The position numbers and the translations under genes are program-made. A DNA stretch of 64,000 nucleotides from Rothia gullae. GTDB taxonomy: Bacteria > Actinomycetota > Actinomycetes > Actinomycetales > Micrococcaceae. The stretch is taken from NCBI RefSeq assembly GCF_024294905.1, contig NZ_JANCOC010000002.1, positions 142,277-206,276 on the forward strand, read 5' to 3'. Position 1 is the first letter of the stretch. Every line of letters begins with the position of its first letter. The notes under the pieces were generated by a model. It ran no database searches. It saw only the letters and a program-made list of their open reading frames with translations, and was not told the DNA's origin. Below, one piece after another: positions 44,678 to 54,113 of this stretch.

Positions 44678-46576
44678 CTATATGTCCAGCGCCTTGCGGT
44701 AGGAGGTGAGGCGCTTAGCTTCCAGCTGCACCGGGGCGACCACGCAGGACTGCACTGCCTTCTCCACGCCGGTCTGCAGACGACCCCGCAGCTTACCCGC
44801 GTAGTAGCGTGAGCCCATGGCGGTGAGCAACCTGCCCACACCCGCCGAGGCGATACCGAGCAGTACACCCAGCAGCAGAAGCAGGGTCGGCAGGGGCACC
44901 GGGGAGCCTTCGGGGGTCGGGGCGGGCGGCAGTTGAATCTGCAGGTACGCCATGCCGGAGATGAGGGTCAGCCAGCCGACACCTACCAGGGCGCTCAGTA
45001 GCGCGATCCACTGCAGGGTGTTGAAGATGACCCAGGGGGCGCGGGTGCGGCTCAGACCGTAGTCGATGCGCATCATGTCGCGTTCGAGCAGTTCGGGTAG
45101 CTCCGCCTCGCGGGATAGGGCAGCTTCCTTCATGCTGCGCTTCCACGGTTCGTCGATGAGGACCGCCATCTGCTTGCTGTATTGGCGCACAGCGTTTGCC
45201 ATGCCAGCCCTCTGCGCGGCGCTCAGCGGGGGCAGCGAGGAGGCCACCAGCTCGGGTGCGTTCTCGCTATCGGGACCGAGCATACCTGCAGACTTTTCAG
45301 CCTTAGATGCGCTCTTCGTTTCCTCTTGCTGCCCCAGGTGCAGGCGGCGCAGGGGGTCAGCTTTCAGGCGACTCATCCAGCGAGTGAGGATCCAACCGGT
45401 GTGCTGACCCGCGGCGCGACGGTAGGAGGCGGTTGCCGCCTCCAGAACCTGCTCTGCCTGGCTGGATGCGTAGCATGCCTTCACGAGCTTCTGTTCCGCT
45501 TCGAGGGCGTAGGCTCCGGCGAGCACGGTCCCCTCTCCCCCGGCGTAGGTACGCAGCTGGGAGGCGGTGGCGTGCAGCTGCGCGTCGGTTCGTTGCAGGG
45601 ACAGGCTCTTGGCGGCGGCTACCTGGGCGAGCAGGTCGCGGAGCACGTCGACGCCCTCACCGGTTCGCGCGGAGACGGCGATGGGTGCGGCGAGCAGGTG
45701 CGCTTCGGTGCCCTCAGCCTGGAGCAGGCGGGTGAGGGATGCGAGCACGGCGGGCACCTCGGCGGGTGCGAGTTTGTCCGCCTGGTTGAGCACGCAGAGC
45801 GCCTGCGCACCGGATGCGGCAAGCGGCACCATGAAGTCGCGGTGGATGACGGCGTCGGCGTACTTTTGGGGGTCGACAACCCAGAAGAGTACGTCCACGT
45901 AGCGCATCATGCGGGCGGCGAGGTCGCGGTTGGTGGTGGTGACCGAGTCGAAGTCGGGCATGTCCAGCAGGATGAGGCCGCCGGTGCGGGTGAGCATTTC
46001 GCCGCGTCCGCCTATTGCGCGGCGGATGCGGTTGAAGAGTCCGGGTGCCGGTTCGGTGACGGCGTTGGGTGCCGCCGCACTCCCGCTTGCTTTATTGTTT
46101 CCGTCTGCTTCGTTGCTCTCGGTTGCGTCTCCTTCGGCGGCGAGCGCCTGAGTTTGCGGGTAGACACGCTTGTCGATGCCGAGCCAGTCAAGTAGCTCTT
46201 CGCTGCCTTCTGCCTCCCAGATTGCCGCCTGCACGGTGGAGGTGGTCGGGCGTGTGGGAGCGGAGAGGGCAATGTTCTGCCCGGCGATGGCGTTGAAGAG
46301 CGTGGATTTGCCGCTGCCGGTCGCACCGAAGAAGCCGATGACGGTGTGTTCGGTGGAGAGTTCGCGGCGTTGGCTGAGGCGTTCGAGGGTTTCGGCGGCG
46401 TCGAGTAGCACGGTTTCGGGGACTCGTCCTTCGCCGTAGCTGATGGCGTCCTTGAGGGATGCTACGGAGCGCGCGAAGGGCGAGGTCGCCACGGCGGGTG
46501 TGGCGCCTCGCTCGGTATGACGCTCAGCGGCTTTGTTCTCGAGTGTGTTCTTGAGTTTCTTCTCGGGGGTAGTCAT
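44678..46576 (-). CDS. Dynamin-like membrane GTPase (second of a pair)
   Basis: A 632-residue GTPase. G1 is GFFGATGSGKST (~83-94), the switch region has RPTTSTVQA, G3 is LLDMPDFDS, and G4 is VLNQADKL. A helical middle section follows. The C-terminus has two hydrophobic hairpin-like segments: IFNTLQWIALLSALVGVGWL with LISGMAYLQI, and PTLLLLLGVLLGIASAGVGRLL. This fits the tandem dynamin-like / YfjP-type GTPases of actinobacteria, such as the Streptomyces DynA/DynB pair involved in septation. Function here is inferred from architecture. It lies 47 bases after a paralogous GTPase gene, and the two probably form a hetero-oligomer. The upstream ribosome-binding site is weak. Confidence 0.8.
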   Translation of the reverse strand: MTTPEKKLKNTLENKAAERHTERGATPAVATSPFARSVASLKDAISYGEGRVPETVLLDAAETLERLSQRRELSTEHTVIGFFGATGSGKSTLFNAIAGQNIALSAPTRPTTSTVQAAIWEAEGSEELLDWLGIDKRVYPQTQALAAEGDATESNEADGNNKASGSAAAPNAVTEPAPGLFNRIRRAIGGRGEMLTRTGGLILLDMPDFDSVTTTNRDLAARMMRYVDVLFWVVDPQKYADAVIHRDFMVPLAASGAQALCVLNQADKLAPAEVPAVLASLTRLLQAEGTEAHLLAAPIAVSARTGEGVDVLRDLLAQVAAAKSLSLQRTDAQLHATASQLRTYAGGEGTVLAGAYALEAEQKLVKACYASSQAEQVLEAATASYRRAAGQHTGWILTRWMSRLKADPLRRLHLGQQEETKSASKAEKSAGMLGPDSENAPELVASSLPPLSAAQRAGMANAVRQYSKQMAVLIDEPWKRSMKEAALSREAELPELLERDMMRIDYGLSRTRAPWVIFNTLQWIALLSALVGVGWLTLISGMAYLQIQLPPAPTPEGSPVPLPTLLLLLGVLLGIASAGVGRLLTAMGSRYYAGKLRGRLQTGVEKAVQSCVVAPVQLEAKRLTSYRKALDI

Positions 46577-46623
46577 AGTGCGTTTTTCTTCGTCTGTGGT
46601 GCGGGGTTCCTGTCCGGAGTGGT

Positions 46624-48516
46624 TTAGCGGGCAACCGTGCCGTTAGTGTGGGCAGTTTGGCTCTGCGCGCTCATTTCTGCGGCGATCGCCTGTACCTGCT
46701 CGGCGGCGCGATGAATGTCCTCGGCATCAGCCTGCGGGTCGGTTTCTTCGAGTACCACGGTGAAGGGCTGAGCGTGCTCGGTGAGCAGATCCGCCATGCG
46801 TTCGAGCAGGTCGGTGCGGGCGCGGGTTGCCATGCGGCGCACCGCGTCTTCACCGAAGATGGACTCGAGCAGTTTGGTGCCGACCACGCCGCTACCGCCG
46901 GCAATACCCACCTCAATACCGGTAATGCCGCCGGTGAGGCTGAACGCGGCGACCATGAGCATCACGGCGGCGGCGTTCACGCTCAGGGAGAGGAAGCGGG
47001 CGCGTTTGCGCTTGTCGGCGCCTTCTTCGCGGATCATTTCGAGGACGGAGCCCTGCCAGAGGCGAATCTGCTCGGCAACGGCTGCGGAGAAGATGTCCTC
47101 GGCGGACTGCACCTCACCCTTCACATCACCGTTTGCGCCTGCATTCTTTTCGGGCGCGGCGGAGGCAGTCTGCGGCACGTCCAGGCGCGCCAGCAGGGAG
47201 CGTCCGGCGCGGCTGGCACGCCAGCTGGTGCGGGTATTTTCGGAGGCGCGGGCAGCCGCATCCAGCACGACGGCGTGGACGCCGCTTTCGAGGGCGTCTT
47301 CTACCTTCTGTGCGGCGGCAGGCTGACCGCGCAAGGCGGAGCCGACGCGGTCGCGCAGGCGACCGATGGTGCTGTCGAGGGAGCGGAAGAAGTCGCCGGT
47401 TCCCACGAAGTCGTGCCAGCGCGAGAGCACTTCGCCGCGTAGCAGGGAGCCGTCGGAGAGGGCGCCGTCAATAGTGGTCAGTGCGTCCTTGTATTCTTCG
47501 GCAGCGATGGTGGCAAGCGACTGGTGCGCCGCCTGCTGGCGTGCCTGTTCGGCGGCGAGCACCTGCAGGTTTCCGGCGAGGGTTTCGACGGCACCGGCGA
47601 GGGTCTGCCGGGCGATGGCGGCGCGGGCGGGTGCGTCGGCGCCGAGTTCGCGAATCCACAGGGTCAGCGGGGCGAGGCTGACGGGGGCGAGCATGCCACT
47701 TTCGTCGCGCGGCTGTTCGGTGACGGTGTGAATCAGTACGGCGTGGATTCCGGCTTCGTCAAGCATGCGTCGCAGGTCGTTTTCGATAGCCTCTTCGTCG
47801 CCTTCGGGCACGCGGTTGAGCACCACGGCGATGGCAATGGAGCGTGCGGCTGCTTCGTGGAGCATTTCCCAGGGCACGGCGTCGGCGTAGCGGTTGGCGG
47901 TGGTGACGAAGAGCCACAGGTCTGCGGCGGAGAGCAGTTCCTTGGCGAGGGTGCGGTTTTCCTCGGAGACGGAGTCGATATCGGGTGCGTCAATGAGCGC
48001 GATGCCCTGCGGTAGCGCCGAGGTAGTAATAGGAATGAGGGCGCGCGCAATTTTCGGGTCGAGGCCGGGTAGTGCCTGCGATCCGGCGTTCATGCCGGAG
48101 GTTCGGGTGCGCGGCAGGGTGGGCAGGAAGCGTTCGGGCGACAGAGCCACCTCGTCTTCTGCGCGGTGCAGGAGTACGGGGTGGCGGGTGGTGGGTCGAA
48201 TCGCGCCGGACTGGGTGAGAGGTTCGCCAAGTAGGGTGTTGACGAGGGTGGATTTACCGGCGCCGGTGGAGCCTCCGACCACGATGGTGAGGGGGTTGTC
48301 AACGCTGGCACTGCGCGGCAGGATGTAGTCGTCGAGTTGGCGTGCCATGGCGGCGAGCAGGGTGCGCGCGGTGGCGGTGCCGTGCTCGGCGGTGCCGTCG
48401 TGTGTGACGGTGTAGGGGGTGCCGGGGGTTTCTCCAGCCTCTACGTCGAGCGGTAGGGGGATTCGAGTGAGCAGTTCGCGAGCTGCTTTGAGCTGCGCAT
48501 AGTCGGTGGTAGTCAC
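46624..48516 (-). CDS. Dynamin-like membrane GTPase (first of a pair)
   Basis: A 630-residue partner of the neighbouring GTPase. G1 is VVGGSTGAGKSTLVN (~77-91), a GAIRPTTRHPVLL switch follows, G3 is LIDAPDIDS, and the G4-like sequence is VLNRVPEGD, which lacks the canonical NKxD Asp position. Long Ala/Glu/Gln helices follow. One hydrophobic region (FLSLSVNAAAVMLMVAAFSL then GIEVGIAGGSGVVGTKLL) near residue 520-560 could contact the membrane. The two proteins are diverged paralogues of nearly equal length. The asymmetry of the G4 motif suggests this subunit may bind nucleotide differently. Confidence 0.78.
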   Translation of the reverse strand: MTTTDYAQLKAARELLTRIPLPLDVEAGETPGTPYTVTHDGTAEHGTATARTLLAAMARQLDDYILPRSASVDNPLTIVVGGSTGAGKSTLVNTLLGEPLTQSGAIRPTTRHPVLLHRAEDEVALSPERFLPTLPRTRTSGMNAGSQALPGLDPKIARALIPITTSALPQGIALIDAPDIDSVSEENRTLAKELLSAADLWLFVTTANRYADAVPWEMLHEAAARSIAIAVVLNRVPEGDEEAIENDLRRMLDEAGIHAVLIHTVTEQPRDESGMLAPVSLAPLTLWIRELGADAPARAAIARQTLAGAVETLAGNLQVLAAEQARQQAAHQSLATIAAEEYKDALTTIDGALSDGSLLRGEVLSRWHDFVGTGDFFRSLDSTIGRLRDRVGSALRGQPAAAQKVEDALESGVHAVVLDAAARASENTRTSWRASRAGRSLLARLDVPQTASAAPEKNAGANGDVKGEVQSAEDIFSAAVAEQIRLWQGSVLEMIREEGADKRKRARFLSLSVNAAAVMLMVAAFSLTGGITGIEVGIAGGSGVVGTKLLESIFGEDAVRRMATRARTDLLERMADLLTEHAQPFTVVLEETDPQADAEDIHRAAEQVQAIAAEMSAQSQTAHTNGTVAR

Positions 48517-49129
48517 AGCGCTATTGTCCCATAGGGTGTACCTGCTTCATGCCATGTGTGGGAGTTGGCGCGGTCGCGTTGTGGCTAGGTTGTGCGGATG
48601 GGGGTGCCAAGGCTGTGTGAGGGGCTGTTTTTGATAGGTGTTTGGACAACCTGAAGAGGTTGAGATACTACTTGTACATCGGGTGCAACAACTTCAATTT
48701 ATGATTTATTCACAAGAAGAACAGGTAAGAAAATCCTTGATTTTCCGCAGGAAAGCGGCACATTTCAATGCGGTTATCCAGAACACATTGGTACGTTTTA
48801 TAACCCACATAAAACGGGCAAATATTAAGATTTGAGAACTTTTTACCTTTGTGTGCATATATGGTTATTTTGAACCTGAAAGTACGCCTAGAATCTTTGA
48901 GCACGACAACCAGGCAGGTTATAACCCACACAGATTCCTTCAGGCGGCTTCTGACCTGCCTTTTCTATCGCATCCGTACTGCATCCGTACTCACCGCGGT
49001 ATGCCACACCATCGGAAACGCTCACCGACCCCTCACGCAGTTGCAATCAAGAGTTACTGCTGTTGAGGTTCACTGCATCCGAGCTCCCCGTTACTGCCTG
49101 CCCGTCTTTACTCTTGCGAAAGGTTGCGT
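48517..49129. other. Gap upstream of the lipoprotein array, no supported gene
   Basis: About 610 bases, AT-rich from 48650 onward. Short frames here lack ribosome-binding sites and recognisable sequence. The motif TATAACCCACA occurs twice (~48799 and ~48920). It should contain the promoter of the dynamin-like pair at its left end. Confidence 0.4.
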
Positions 49130-49639
49130 ATGTTCGGTTCGCTGTCACGTCGCCATCTTCTTGCTCTTTCTTCCGGAGCAGCATTGAGTACATTCACAAG
49201 CGTCTGCAGTCCCAGCGCAGTTTCTCGCATTCAACCACTCGCTAACCCTTCCCTGCTAAGACTGGTCCTCAGAGCCCCCAGACCAAATCTGCAACCACCA
49301 CGGGCAGCATTACGTACGCCGAGCCTCTACCCGCATCGGCTCTGGACGGTCACGGACCGGCTCTTCTGCCGGATCAGTTCTTTGAACGTTCCAGAAATTT
49401 CTCGACGGCGCCCTGAGCCATCGAGCCGTCAATGTCCCCCGCCCCACCATGCCCCCGCATGCCCCCCCCGGAAGCTAAAGAGGGTTGGCAGATGCTGGAG
49501 GAGCCGCAGTCTTCCCCGAGTGCTACCGCCACCCCTGCGGCTACCGCTGAACCGTCCGCGAATATTCCGAGCGCGCACCCGACCCCGAATGAGAGCACCT
49601 CTTCTAAGGCGGGTCGTTATATTCGAGGGTCAGCCTAAA
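49130..49639 (+). pseudogene. Decayed member of the twin-arginine lipoprotein family
   Basis: The start resembles the four genes downstream. AAAGG is six bases before an ATG, and the signal FGSLSRRHLLALSSGAAL has a twin-arginine motif and a Cys (SVCSP). After ~40 codons coding sense moves to another frame (SATTTGSITYAEPLPASAL, then FFERSRNFSTAP and a stop at ~49410). It then moves again to SSPSATATPAATAEPSA and on to AGRYIRGSA before the stop at 49639. At least two frameshifts therefore separate the signal, body and Ser/Pro-rich tail. The conserved FAAAxxYLxxTGD core of the intact copies is missing. Confidence 0.6.
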
Positions 49640-49906
49640 GCTTCTTTACATCCATGCTTCAAAGAACCCGTCATATTGGGTGATATGAGGCACGGATGAG
49701 GGCTTTTATTTGTGCGCCACGCTTGAAATCTATAGGCTAGAGCTAGATGAGGTTCACCTATTTTTGTCTCAATACTCGTCTACCCACCCTGCGGGTGACT
49801 GCTTCGCGCCCTCTTGTAGGGGCGTGATGCTAGGCTGAAAATTGAAGCGAGAGCTCTTCACTTATCACTGACACTTCCGCATCACAGCACATTCAAGGGG
49901 ATCCCT

Positions 49907-50977
49907 ATGATTCACAGCCGCCGCCACTTTATTGCGCTTACGGGCACCGCCGCCCTGGGTGCGATGCTTGCCGCTTGCGGTTCAAAAAAGACTGCGGAGG
50001 CGACCGCCTCCCCCACTGCTTCCGCTTCGATTGCGGGCCCCTACGACAACCTGTCGGGCGAGCTGAAGTGGACTAAGTACGTTCCGGGCAACGGTGCATC
50101 CCCGATGAGTAGCATCGACCCGGAAACCGGTCAGGTGTACACGATTGAGCCGGCTGCCGGCCCGGCAAGCATTGATTCTAAGGCGAGTGCCGTGCCCATC
50201 CCCATTGAGGATGAGAGCATGTACGAGAAGAACGCCCGTAGCCTGCGCGCCACCTTCGCGTATTTTGCGGCGGCGGTGAACTATGCCCGCATGACCGGTG
50301 ACCCCGGTCCTGCTCTGCAGGTGGTTCAGGCTCAGAACTCTACTGACCGTGCGGCGCTGGAGAAGCTGCGGGTGTTCTACGCGACCGGCACGAACTGGCT
50401 GGTGGGCGGCGAGTGGACGTTCCGTCTGACCGATAAGCAGCCGACGACCCGCGGCACTAAGTATACGTGGGCGTGTTCTGTTACTCAGGCGCACGGTATG
50501 CAGGTTGAGAAGGCGACTAATACGACCAAGCCTCTGGAAGACACTGAGGCCCCGGAGATTAAGGCTCTCTACGCTGAGTACGATGAGGAGGCGAAGCGCT
50601 GGGTCGTCATCTCGCCTCAGCAGTACGATCCCGCGTTGACCCCGAAGCCAACGCAGACTCCGCGTACACGTCCTTCCTCGACCTATACCCCGACGGTGAC
50701 TGATGACAGCACCGTGGCAGCTAATGCTGGCGCGCGCACCGGCGCGAATACTTCGGGTAACGGCGCGGCTCAGGGCACTGGTTCCCAGAATGGTGGTGCC
50801 GGTCAGGGTTCTGCTGGTCAGGGTGGCGTTACCCAGGCGCCTGCGGCTACCACGCGGCCTGTGGCGACTCAGCCGAGCGTAGCGCCCGGTGCCCCTGATG
50901 CGGGCGGTCCAGCTGGCGGTGTAAATGCTCCCGGCGCTGAGGCACCCGGCGGTATTCCTGGTGAAGGCGCACAGTAG
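49907..50977 (+). CDS. Twin-arginine lipoprotein, DUF6318-like (copy A)
   Basis: A 356-residue exported lipoprotein. The signal has a full Tat consensus, HSRRHFIAL, and a lipobox LAAC (Cys ~24). A short Ala/Ser/Thr linker leads to the conserved core at ~45-245. The core has YDNLSGELKWTKYVPGNG and the family hallmark FAYFAAAVNYARMTGDPG. The last ~110 residues are a Pro/Thr/Gly/Ala-rich tail absent from the other copies. It resembles the DUF6318 family of Micrococcaceae; no molecular function is known to me. It is the first intact gene of four related genes on the same strand. Confidence 0.78.
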   Translation: MIHSRRHFIALTGTAALGAMLAACGSKKTAEATASPTASASIAGPYDNLSGELKWTKYVPGNGASPMSSIDPETGQVYTIEPAAGPASIDSKASAVPIPIEDESMYEKNARSLRATFAYFAAAVNYARMTGDPGPALQVVQAQNSTDRAALEKLRVFYATGTNWLVGGEWTFRLTDKQPTTRGTKYTWACSVTQAHGMQVEKATNTTKPLEDTEAPEIKALYAEYDEEAKRWVVISPQQYDPALTPKPTQTPRTRPSSTYTPTVTDDSTVAANAGARTGANTSGNGAAQGTGSQNGGAGQGSAGQGGVTQAPAATTRPVATQPSVAPGAPDAGGPAGGVNAPGAEAPGGIPGEGAQ

Positions 50978-51239
50978 CCTATCCTCTAACAGATAATGAA
51001 CGCGTCCTCTCCTTCACTATTCCCTGTGCCCCCTTTCGGTGCGCTGTTGCCGCTGATTGCGGTAAATTCGCTGGTAGGCGGTATATCACGCTCGTTTGAG
51101 CGGTGGTACACCCGGGTGTGATGGCGGGGGCGCGTTATACTTAGGACTGTCTCTAGAGGGATATCCGCGTGTGATATTCGCTCGTCGAGGCGCACTCTCA
51201 CTCGTCTCTCACCTGAGATTCTCACTCGAAAGGTACTCC

Positions 51240-52067
51240 GTGGCGCTTTTCCCCATGACATCCGGGCTTCCCAGTTCCACTACCGGCATCAGCCGCCGTT
51301 CTGCTATGCGTTACGTGGGTGCGGGCATTGTGGGCGTGTCTTTGAGCGCCCTACTGGTTGCGTGCGGTGGTTCTTCTTCCACCAGCGAAAACACTGATGC
51401 GGATACCCCTCAGATTTCCCCTTCGGCTTCTTCGCGTACTGATTTTAGCGGCGAGGTCACCTTCGATAGCTACGAGAAGAAAGGTAATTTCGTTCCGGCG
51501 ACCGAGTCTGCTCCCGCGCAGAACGTGCCGCTCCCGAAGCGCCCGGCGAGCGCTTCGGAGAACTCGGTGCAGGGTCTGTACGATTCTATTGCGTTCGTGT
51601 ATGCGGCGATTAACTACCTGGTGCTGACCGGTGATGCGGCTCCGCTGCGTGAGTCGAAGGCTGATGAGAAGTTCGTTGCTTCGTTCTCTTCGTTCATGGA
51701 TGAGTCGGATGAGAGCTCGCAGGTGCGTAACTGGTTTGTGTCGCCGAAGGTGACGATGTCTGCGTTCACTGCTGTTCCGACTCAGGTGAAGAAGAGCGTG
51801 CAGTGGACTTTTGATTTGGTGATTGATTTGGGTCCGACCGTTGTGGTTGAGGGCGCTCCTGCGGAGATGTCTGAGAAGGTTCGCCACACTGAGCGTGGCC
51901 TGGTGGTTACCGGTGTGCGCCACGATAATGATTGGACTCTGACGATTCAGGATGAGTATGAGGCACAGGCTTCGGCTCATCCTGAGATTGATGGCGCTAA
52001 CGGTGGTAATGCTGGCAATTCCGGTGACTCCGGTAATGACGCCAATTCTAGTGGTGATAACCTTTAA
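51240..52067 (+). CDS. Twin-arginine lipoprotein, DUF6318-like (copy B)
   Basis: A 275-residue lipoprotein. The GTG at 51240 is chosen because AAAGG lies six bases upstream. The signal has ISRRSAMRYVGAG and the lipobox LLVAC. The core reads DFSGEVTFDSYEKKGNFVPA, QNVPLPKRP and the hallmark FVYAAINYLVLTGDAAPLRE. NWFVSPKVTM and a beta-rich end (VQWTFDLVIDLGPTV) follow. The C-terminal tail is Gly/Asn/Asp/Ser-rich. The gene ends in a clear terminator. Its function is unknown. Confidence 0.78.
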   Translation: MALFPMTSGLPSSTTGISRRSAMRYVGAGIVGVSLSALLVACGGSSSTSENTDADTPQISPSASSRTDFSGEVTFDSYEKKGNFVPATESAPAQNVPLPKRPASASENSVQGLYDSIAFVYAAINYLVLTGDAAPLRESKADEKFVASFSSFMDESDESSQVRNWFVSPKVTMSAFTAVPTQVKKSVQWTFDLVIDLGPTVVVEGAPAEMSEKVRHTERGLVVTGVRHDNDWTLTIQDEYEAQASAHPEIDGANGGNAGNSGDSGNDANSSGDNL

Positions 52068-52085
52068 GCCCTCAGATGGATGAGG

Positions 52086-52128
52086 CATCATGCCCTAACT
52101 CACACTCAGGTTAGGGCATGATTTGTTT
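52086..52128 (+). terminator. Terminator after lipoprotein copy B
   Basis: CATGCCCTAAC pairs with GTTAGGGCATG around an eight-base loop and is followed by ATTTGTTTTA. Confidence 0.85.
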
Positions 52129-52173
52129 TACTCTGGTAGTAACGAGCTTTCCTGGATTCAAGGTTTTTCTCTT

Positions 52174-53106
52174 ATGTCTTCTTTTTCTCAGTCTTTCTCT
52201 CGCCGCTCCCTGCTGCGTTTGGGCTTGGGCGCATCTGCTGTCGCCGGTTCTGCGGCGCTGTTGAGTGCGTGCGGTTCGGGCGGCTCTAGCCAGAAGTCGG
52301 GTTCTCAGGGTGGTACCCTGAACGGTTCGAAGTCGAGCGCTAACCCGAATGGGTACAGTGATGATGGTCAGAACTATTCGGGTTTGGTGGAGTACACCCA
52401 CTATGAGGGCACGTTGAAATATGAGCAGGGCACGGTGGAGCATCCGCCGCGTAATGCTCCGAAGCCGAAGGTGACTGATGCTCTGTCCGCGAATACGGTG
52501 ACGGGTTTCCATGAGGCGATTGCTTATTTTGCGGCGGCTATGGATTATCTGGCGAAGACTGGTAGCACGGATGCGTTCTCGACCGGCATTCAGCTGTCGT
52601 CTAAGACTCGCTCGGAAGTGGATGCCCTGTCGGCTTCTATTCTTGCGGGTGTGGAGAAGGGTTCCTGGTATGTGAATCCGTCGGCTTCCTATGCGCTTTC
52701 GAGTGCGCAGCCGTCCATTATGAGTGATGGCAATCTGCTGTTTAAGGGCCGGTACACTCTGGACTTCGGTACGGAGGCAGTGGCTGAGGGTAAGATTCAG
52801 CCTGTGGTCGCCTCTGCGAGTGCTTCTGCTGAGCCTACTGAGCCGTCTGAGGATGCGCTGGTGTATGACGCGGCGTCCCCCACTGCTTCGGCTGCTGCGG
52901 GTCCGGCTTCTCAGGTGACGGTTCAGGAGTGCGATTTCCGCGGCCGCTACCACGCTGATTCTAAGATGTGGGAGCTGAACGTGGCGTACGGTGCCACTGT
53001 TCAAGGTGGTGTTTCCACCGCGAGCGCGGCAGCATCCGGTTCGGCTTCTGTACCCTCTTCTGCCGCCTCTTCTGCTGAGGCATCCGCCGCTTCTGCAGCG
53101 TCATAG
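52174..53106 (+). CDS. Twin-arginine lipoprotein, DUF6318-like (copy C)
   Basis: A 310-residue lipoprotein starting at the ATG at 52174. The signal has FSRRSLLRLGLG and the lipobox LLSAC. The core has NYSGLVEYTHYEGTLKYEQG, EHPPRNAPKPK, and IAYFAAAMDYLAKTGSTDAF, then SWYVNPSASYALSS. EHPPxNxPxP is shared with copy D, so C and D are the closest pair. An Ala/Ser-rich segment sits inside the core (~220-260), and another at the C-terminus is encoded by simple GC-rich repeats. Confidence 0.78.
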   Translation: MSSFSQSFSRRSLLRLGLGASAVAGSAALLSACGSGGSSQKSGSQGGTLNGSKSSANPNGYSDDGQNYSGLVEYTHYEGTLKYEQGTVEHPPRNAPKPKVTDALSANTVTGFHEAIAYFAAAMDYLAKTGSTDAFSTGIQLSSKTRSEVDALSASILAGVEKGSWYVNPSASYALSSAQPSIMSDGNLLFKGRYTLDFGTEAVAEGKIQPVVASASASAEPTEPSEDALVYDAASPTASAAAGPASQVTVQECDFRGRYHADSKMWELNVAYGATVQGGVSTASAAASGSASVPSSAASSAEASAASAAS

Positions 53107-53223
53107 TTCGTCATAACGCTTTTATCTGCGAGGCGCTTCTCACTCTTCGTCCACTCAACTCTGTATCCTGTTGGGTTTGCGGCTAAACTGGTTGCAATCA
53201 CCGACTGACTGAAAGGTATCACT

Positions 53224-53988
53224 ATGTCCGAGAACCTGACCCGCCGCGCGGCGCTGGGTGTACTGGGCGTCAGCTCCATGGCTTTGCTGGCGGCTTGTGG
53301 CTCCAAGGCTACTTCTGAGGCGTCTGCTTCCGCTTCTGGCTCTGAGAGCGCTTCTGCTGCTGCTTCTGGGTCTGCTACCGCCTCGCCTTCTGCGTCGGCT
53401 TCGGCGTCGGCTTCCGCTTCTGCTTCGGCTACCGCTGCAAGTTCTCCGCGACCTAACGACGATAAGGATTACAGCGGCGTAGCGAAGCTGGAGAAGATGG
53501 AGAAGCACGGCGAGTACCAGCCGGGTAACGCTGAGCACCCGCCGCAGAATGTTCCTTCCCCGATTGTTCCGGAGGCCATGCACCAGAACTCGGTGGCTGG
53601 CTTTGCGGTGGCTTTGGCGTACTTCGGTGCGGCGTTTGAGTACCTGCTGCGTACCGGCGATATGCACTACATGAACGAGGTCAGCACCGACCAGGAGACT
53701 CTGGGGGCGATGAAGAAGTACGCGGACTCCACCAAGGCAGGTATTGACGAGAAGAAGACCTGGTACGTGAACCCGACCGCTACCTTGACTATTGACACCA
53801 AGCAGCCGGTTCTGGCGCAGGGTGCGTACAACTGGACTGTGACTCTGAACGTGGATCTGGGCGAGAAGCTGTTCAAGGACGGCAAGGAGCAGACCGTGGC
53901 GGCTGATAAGCGTCACGTGAAGATGTTTGGTGAGGCTGTTGGCCGTTACCTGAACAACAAGTGGGACCTGCACATGGACATCAACTAG
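53224..53988 (+). CDS. Twin-arginine lipoprotein, DUF6318-like (copy D)
   Basis: A 254-residue lipoprotein, the most compact of the four. The signal has LTRRAALGVLG and the lipobox LLAAC. A ~45-residue Ser/Ala microsatellite linker follows. The core has DYSGVAKLEKMEKHGEYQPG, EHPPQNVPSPIVP, the hallmark LAYFGAAFEYLLRTGD, and TWYVNPTATLTIDTKQP. It ends in a beta-rich segment without a long tail. GAAAGG lies seven bases before the ATG. Its function is unknown. Confidence 0.8.
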   Translation: MSENLTRRAALGVLGVSSMALLAACGSKATSEASASASGSESASAAASGSATASPSASASASASASASATAASSPRPNDDKDYSGVAKLEKMEKHGEYQPGNAEHPPQNVPSPIVPEAMHQNSVAGFAVALAYFGAAFEYLLRTGDMHYMNEVSTDQETLGAMKKYADSTKAGIDEKKTWYVNPTATLTIDTKQPVLAQGAYNWTVTLNVDLGEKLFKDGKEQTVAADKRHVKMFGEAVGRYLNNKWDLHMDIN

Positions 53989-54113
53989 TCCTCTGGGCTG
54001 GTTTTCTCCCCCGCTTTTGCGTCTTTCCATCTCAGGATGCGATTTTTTACTGTTTTTTCCATACAGCAATAAAATTTGTGGCTCCAGCTTACGGTGAACA
54101 GAGTTCATCACTA

